From NCBI GenBank assembly GCA_002373775.1, contig DFJW01000052.1, forward strand, positions 1-23,141: DNA of 23,141 nt, read 5' to 3'. The translations under genes were made by a program, and so were the position numbers. How positions within the stretch are numbered: the first letter of the stretch is position 1; every line of letters starts with the position of its first letter. The notes beneath the pieces are model-generated. The model saw only the letters and a list, made by a program, of their open reading frames with translations. It had not been told where the DNA came from and searched no databases. Positions 22,859-23,141 of this stretch are shown piece after piece. Origin of the DNA: Ruminococcus flavefaciens. GTDB lineage: Bacteria > Bacillota > Clostridia > Oscillospirales > Ruminococcaceae.

Positions 22859-23141
22859 CTAAAAGAGCAGTCGACAAACGCCCAAAAATCTGGTAGAATA
22901 TAAGTAACAAAACCAGAAAGGGAAAACGACTATGAAGTACAGTAAAGAATTCAAAGAAGAAGCGCTGAAGCTCTCAAACGAGATCGGAGTGAAAAAGGCT
23001 GCTCAGCAGTTAGGCATCCAGTATTACACGTTATCTGATTGACGAAGCAAGCGAAATGCAGCTGCCAAGGCTAAGAAGTTTCAGATGACCGATGATGAAG
23101 CAAAGCTGCGTATTACTGAGCTTGAGCGTGAAAATGCCGAG
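22852..23141 (+). mobile_element. IS3-family insertion sequence, left end only
   Basis: It begins with TGTTATAC at the break in the PIN gene; IS3-family ends start with TG. It contains a promoter, TCGACA (22871-22876), 17 nt, TAGAAT (22894-22899), and the orfA gene. The right end lies outside the window, so neither the second inverted repeat nor the target duplication can be seen. Confidence 0.7.
22932..23141 (+). pseudogene. IS3-family transposase OrfA with internal stop, partial
   Basis: The ATG at 22932 (AAAGGG upstream) opens KYSKEFKEEALKLSNEIGVK, then KAAQQLGIQYYTLSD, the helix-turn-helix of IS3 OrfA (binds the IS ends). A TGA at 23040-23042 interrupts it where relatives have Trp (TLSDW). 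The frame goes on open to the window edge as RSKRNAAAKAKKFQMTDDEA, then KLRITELERENAE, the start of the leucine zipper. One G-to-A change (TGG to TGA) explains this, so the copy is probably inactive. The orfB part is not in the window. Confidence 0.85.

Overview
The window looks like a chromosome segment of a low-GC Gram-positive gut or rumen anaerobe, most likely Ruminococcus (R. flavefaciens / R. albus group). The main evidence is a secreted GH16 glycanase ending in a two-repeat type I dockerin of the cellulosomal kind. Supporting evidence is the AGGAGG-type ribosome binding sites, several clean sigma-A promoters (TTGACA-N17-TATAAT and relatives), and a tetrahydrofolate riboswitch in front of a folate ECF-transporter gene. 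The species is an inference.

Bases 1-16030 are ordinary chromosome. In order they hold: a CAT-anticodon tRNA; two tandem paralogous lipoproteins; an acyltransferase-3 membrane protein facing an M23 (SpoIIQ-like) peptidase; a ~200-bp imperfect palindrome; the folT-folC pair under a THF riboswitch; an HtrA protease divergent from a large M4 metalloprotease lipoprotein that carries a C-type-lectin-like domain; a small hypothetical gene; an autoregulated MerR/TipAS regulator; a VOC protein followed by the GH16-propeller-dockerin gene; a YgjV-like membrane protein; and a GyrI-like protein followed by a 43-codon SDR stub. Two ~95% identical ~80-bp repeats (near 14174 and 15838), each with the same outward promoter, sit upstream of the VOC and GyrI genes.

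Bases 16035-23141 are the start of an integrated island. A tRNA 3'-end fragment (T-loop to CCA, minus strand) followed by a host terminator marks an attachment site next to a tyrosine integrase. From about 17.5 kb the sequence becomes visibly richer in A/T. The cargo is defence-like: a complete three-gene ABC-3C system (nuclease-like protein, middle component, DUF3732 Rad50-like ATPase) with ATGA overlaps and one strong promoter. It is bracketed by two direct copies of a ~57-bp gene-end-plus-terminator sequence. Next comes a PIN-like nuclease gene whose 5' end is cut off by an IS3-family element running off the window; the transposase orfA of that element has a premature TGA.

The strongest leads are the protease-lectin architecture with an intact mannose-type EPN/WND signature, the ABC-3C cassette with its flanking direct repeats, and the repeated GTGAA boxes between the two extracytoplasmic protease genes. 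The island's right end and its intact tRNA should lie beyond 23141. No CRISPR array or rRNA was seen.
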